Notes under the pieces: generated by a model
The model's input: the letters and a program-made list of their open reading frames with translations, nothing else
Told to the model about the DNA's origin: nothing
Databases searched by the model: none
Part shown: positions 42,251-42,278 of the stretch, in pieces
How the letters are laid out: each line of letters starts with the position of its first letter
Position numbering within the stretch: position 1 is the first letter of the stretch
Assembly: GCA_947311255.1 (NCBI GenBank)
Contig: CAMZKL010000028.1
Span: 1 to 42,278, forward strand
Length of the DNA: 42,278 bases
Direction: 5' to 3'
Source: an uncultured Chlorobiota bacterium
Lineage (GTDB): Bacteria; Bacteroidota; Bacteroidia; Bacteroidales; JAADGE01
Program-made: the position numbers and the translations under genes

Positions 42251-42278
42251 AAAAATCAATAAAAATAGACACATGAAA

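Noticed and set aside
1-42278. tRNA genes, rRNA genes, CRISPR arrays, complete insertion sequences or phage genes
   Set aside because: Read through on both strands; no cloverleaf with CCA-type end, no regularly spaced repeats, and no transposase or phage structural reading frame was seen.

Overview
The window looks like chromosomal DNA from a member of the Bacteroidota. It is strongly AT-rich. It encodes proteins with both kinds of type IX secretion C-terminal signal (a type B gliding-motility C-terminal domain ending at 9887 and a type A Por-like tail in the gene whose C-terminus lies at 28084). It has families largely typical of this phylum (DUF6702, DUF4296, DUF2157 with GDYXXLXY, CapA, a long signal peptidase I, a propeller/AraC sensor), TAnnTTTG-like -7 promoter boxes and almost no Shine-Dalgarno sequences. 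No tRNA, rRNA, CRISPR array or intact insertion sequence was seen. I could not place it below phylum level.

Layout. (1) 1-3890, minus strand: a cut-off membrane metallophosphoesterase, then a small oxidoreductase pair (short-chain dehydrogenase and flavodoxin-fold quinone/NADPH oxidoreductase) and a TetR regulator. Near-identical palindromes sit in front of the TetR gene and the oxidoreductase, so a local regulon is likely. The spacers hold hairpin repeats and a MITE-like element. (2) 3972-11103, plus strand: a tightly packed seven-gene unit with an ArsC/LMW-phosphatase-like protein, two family 2 glycosyltransferases, a rhomboid protease, a DUF6702 protein, a large T9SS-exported protein and a TPR protein. 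(3) 11279-21963, minus strand: CapA-like lipoprotein, lepB, dapB, a DUF2157/GDYXXLXY pair, then RNase HI, mnmE, an ATP-type phosphofructokinase, a PPi-type phosphofructokinase and a DUF4296 lipoprotein. (4) 22122-25396, plus strand: a three-gene membrane redox module (Tat-exported Fe-S protein, NrfD-type quinone protein, membrane-anchored cytochrome c) closed by a strong terminator. (5) 25788-27914: methylmalonyl-CoA mutase large subunit. (6) 28084-32815, minus strand: a GloVer-repeat T9SS protein, a small GIY-YIG protein and a frameshift-split membrane sensor/AraC regulator. (7) 32967-39265, minus strand: an M16 peptidase and the translation operon thrS-infC-rpmI-rplT. (8) 39391-42084, plus strand: half of a DMT-type transporter and a GH36-like lipoprotein glycosidase.

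The points most worth following up are these. The redox module has no visible catalytic subunit, and its Fe-S protein lacks the second cysteine in two of its four cluster motifs. The RNase HI gene has no ATG/GTG/TTG start and appears to begin at ATC, as infC does in this same window. ATP-type and PPi-type phosphofructokinases lie in tandem. The TetR operator is duplicated. The propeller-AraC sensor is split by a frameshift. Two MITE-like elements and several REP-like hairpins are present. No clearly new multi-gene system beyond the orphan redox module was found; most of the rest is core or ordinary accessory Bacteroidota gene content.
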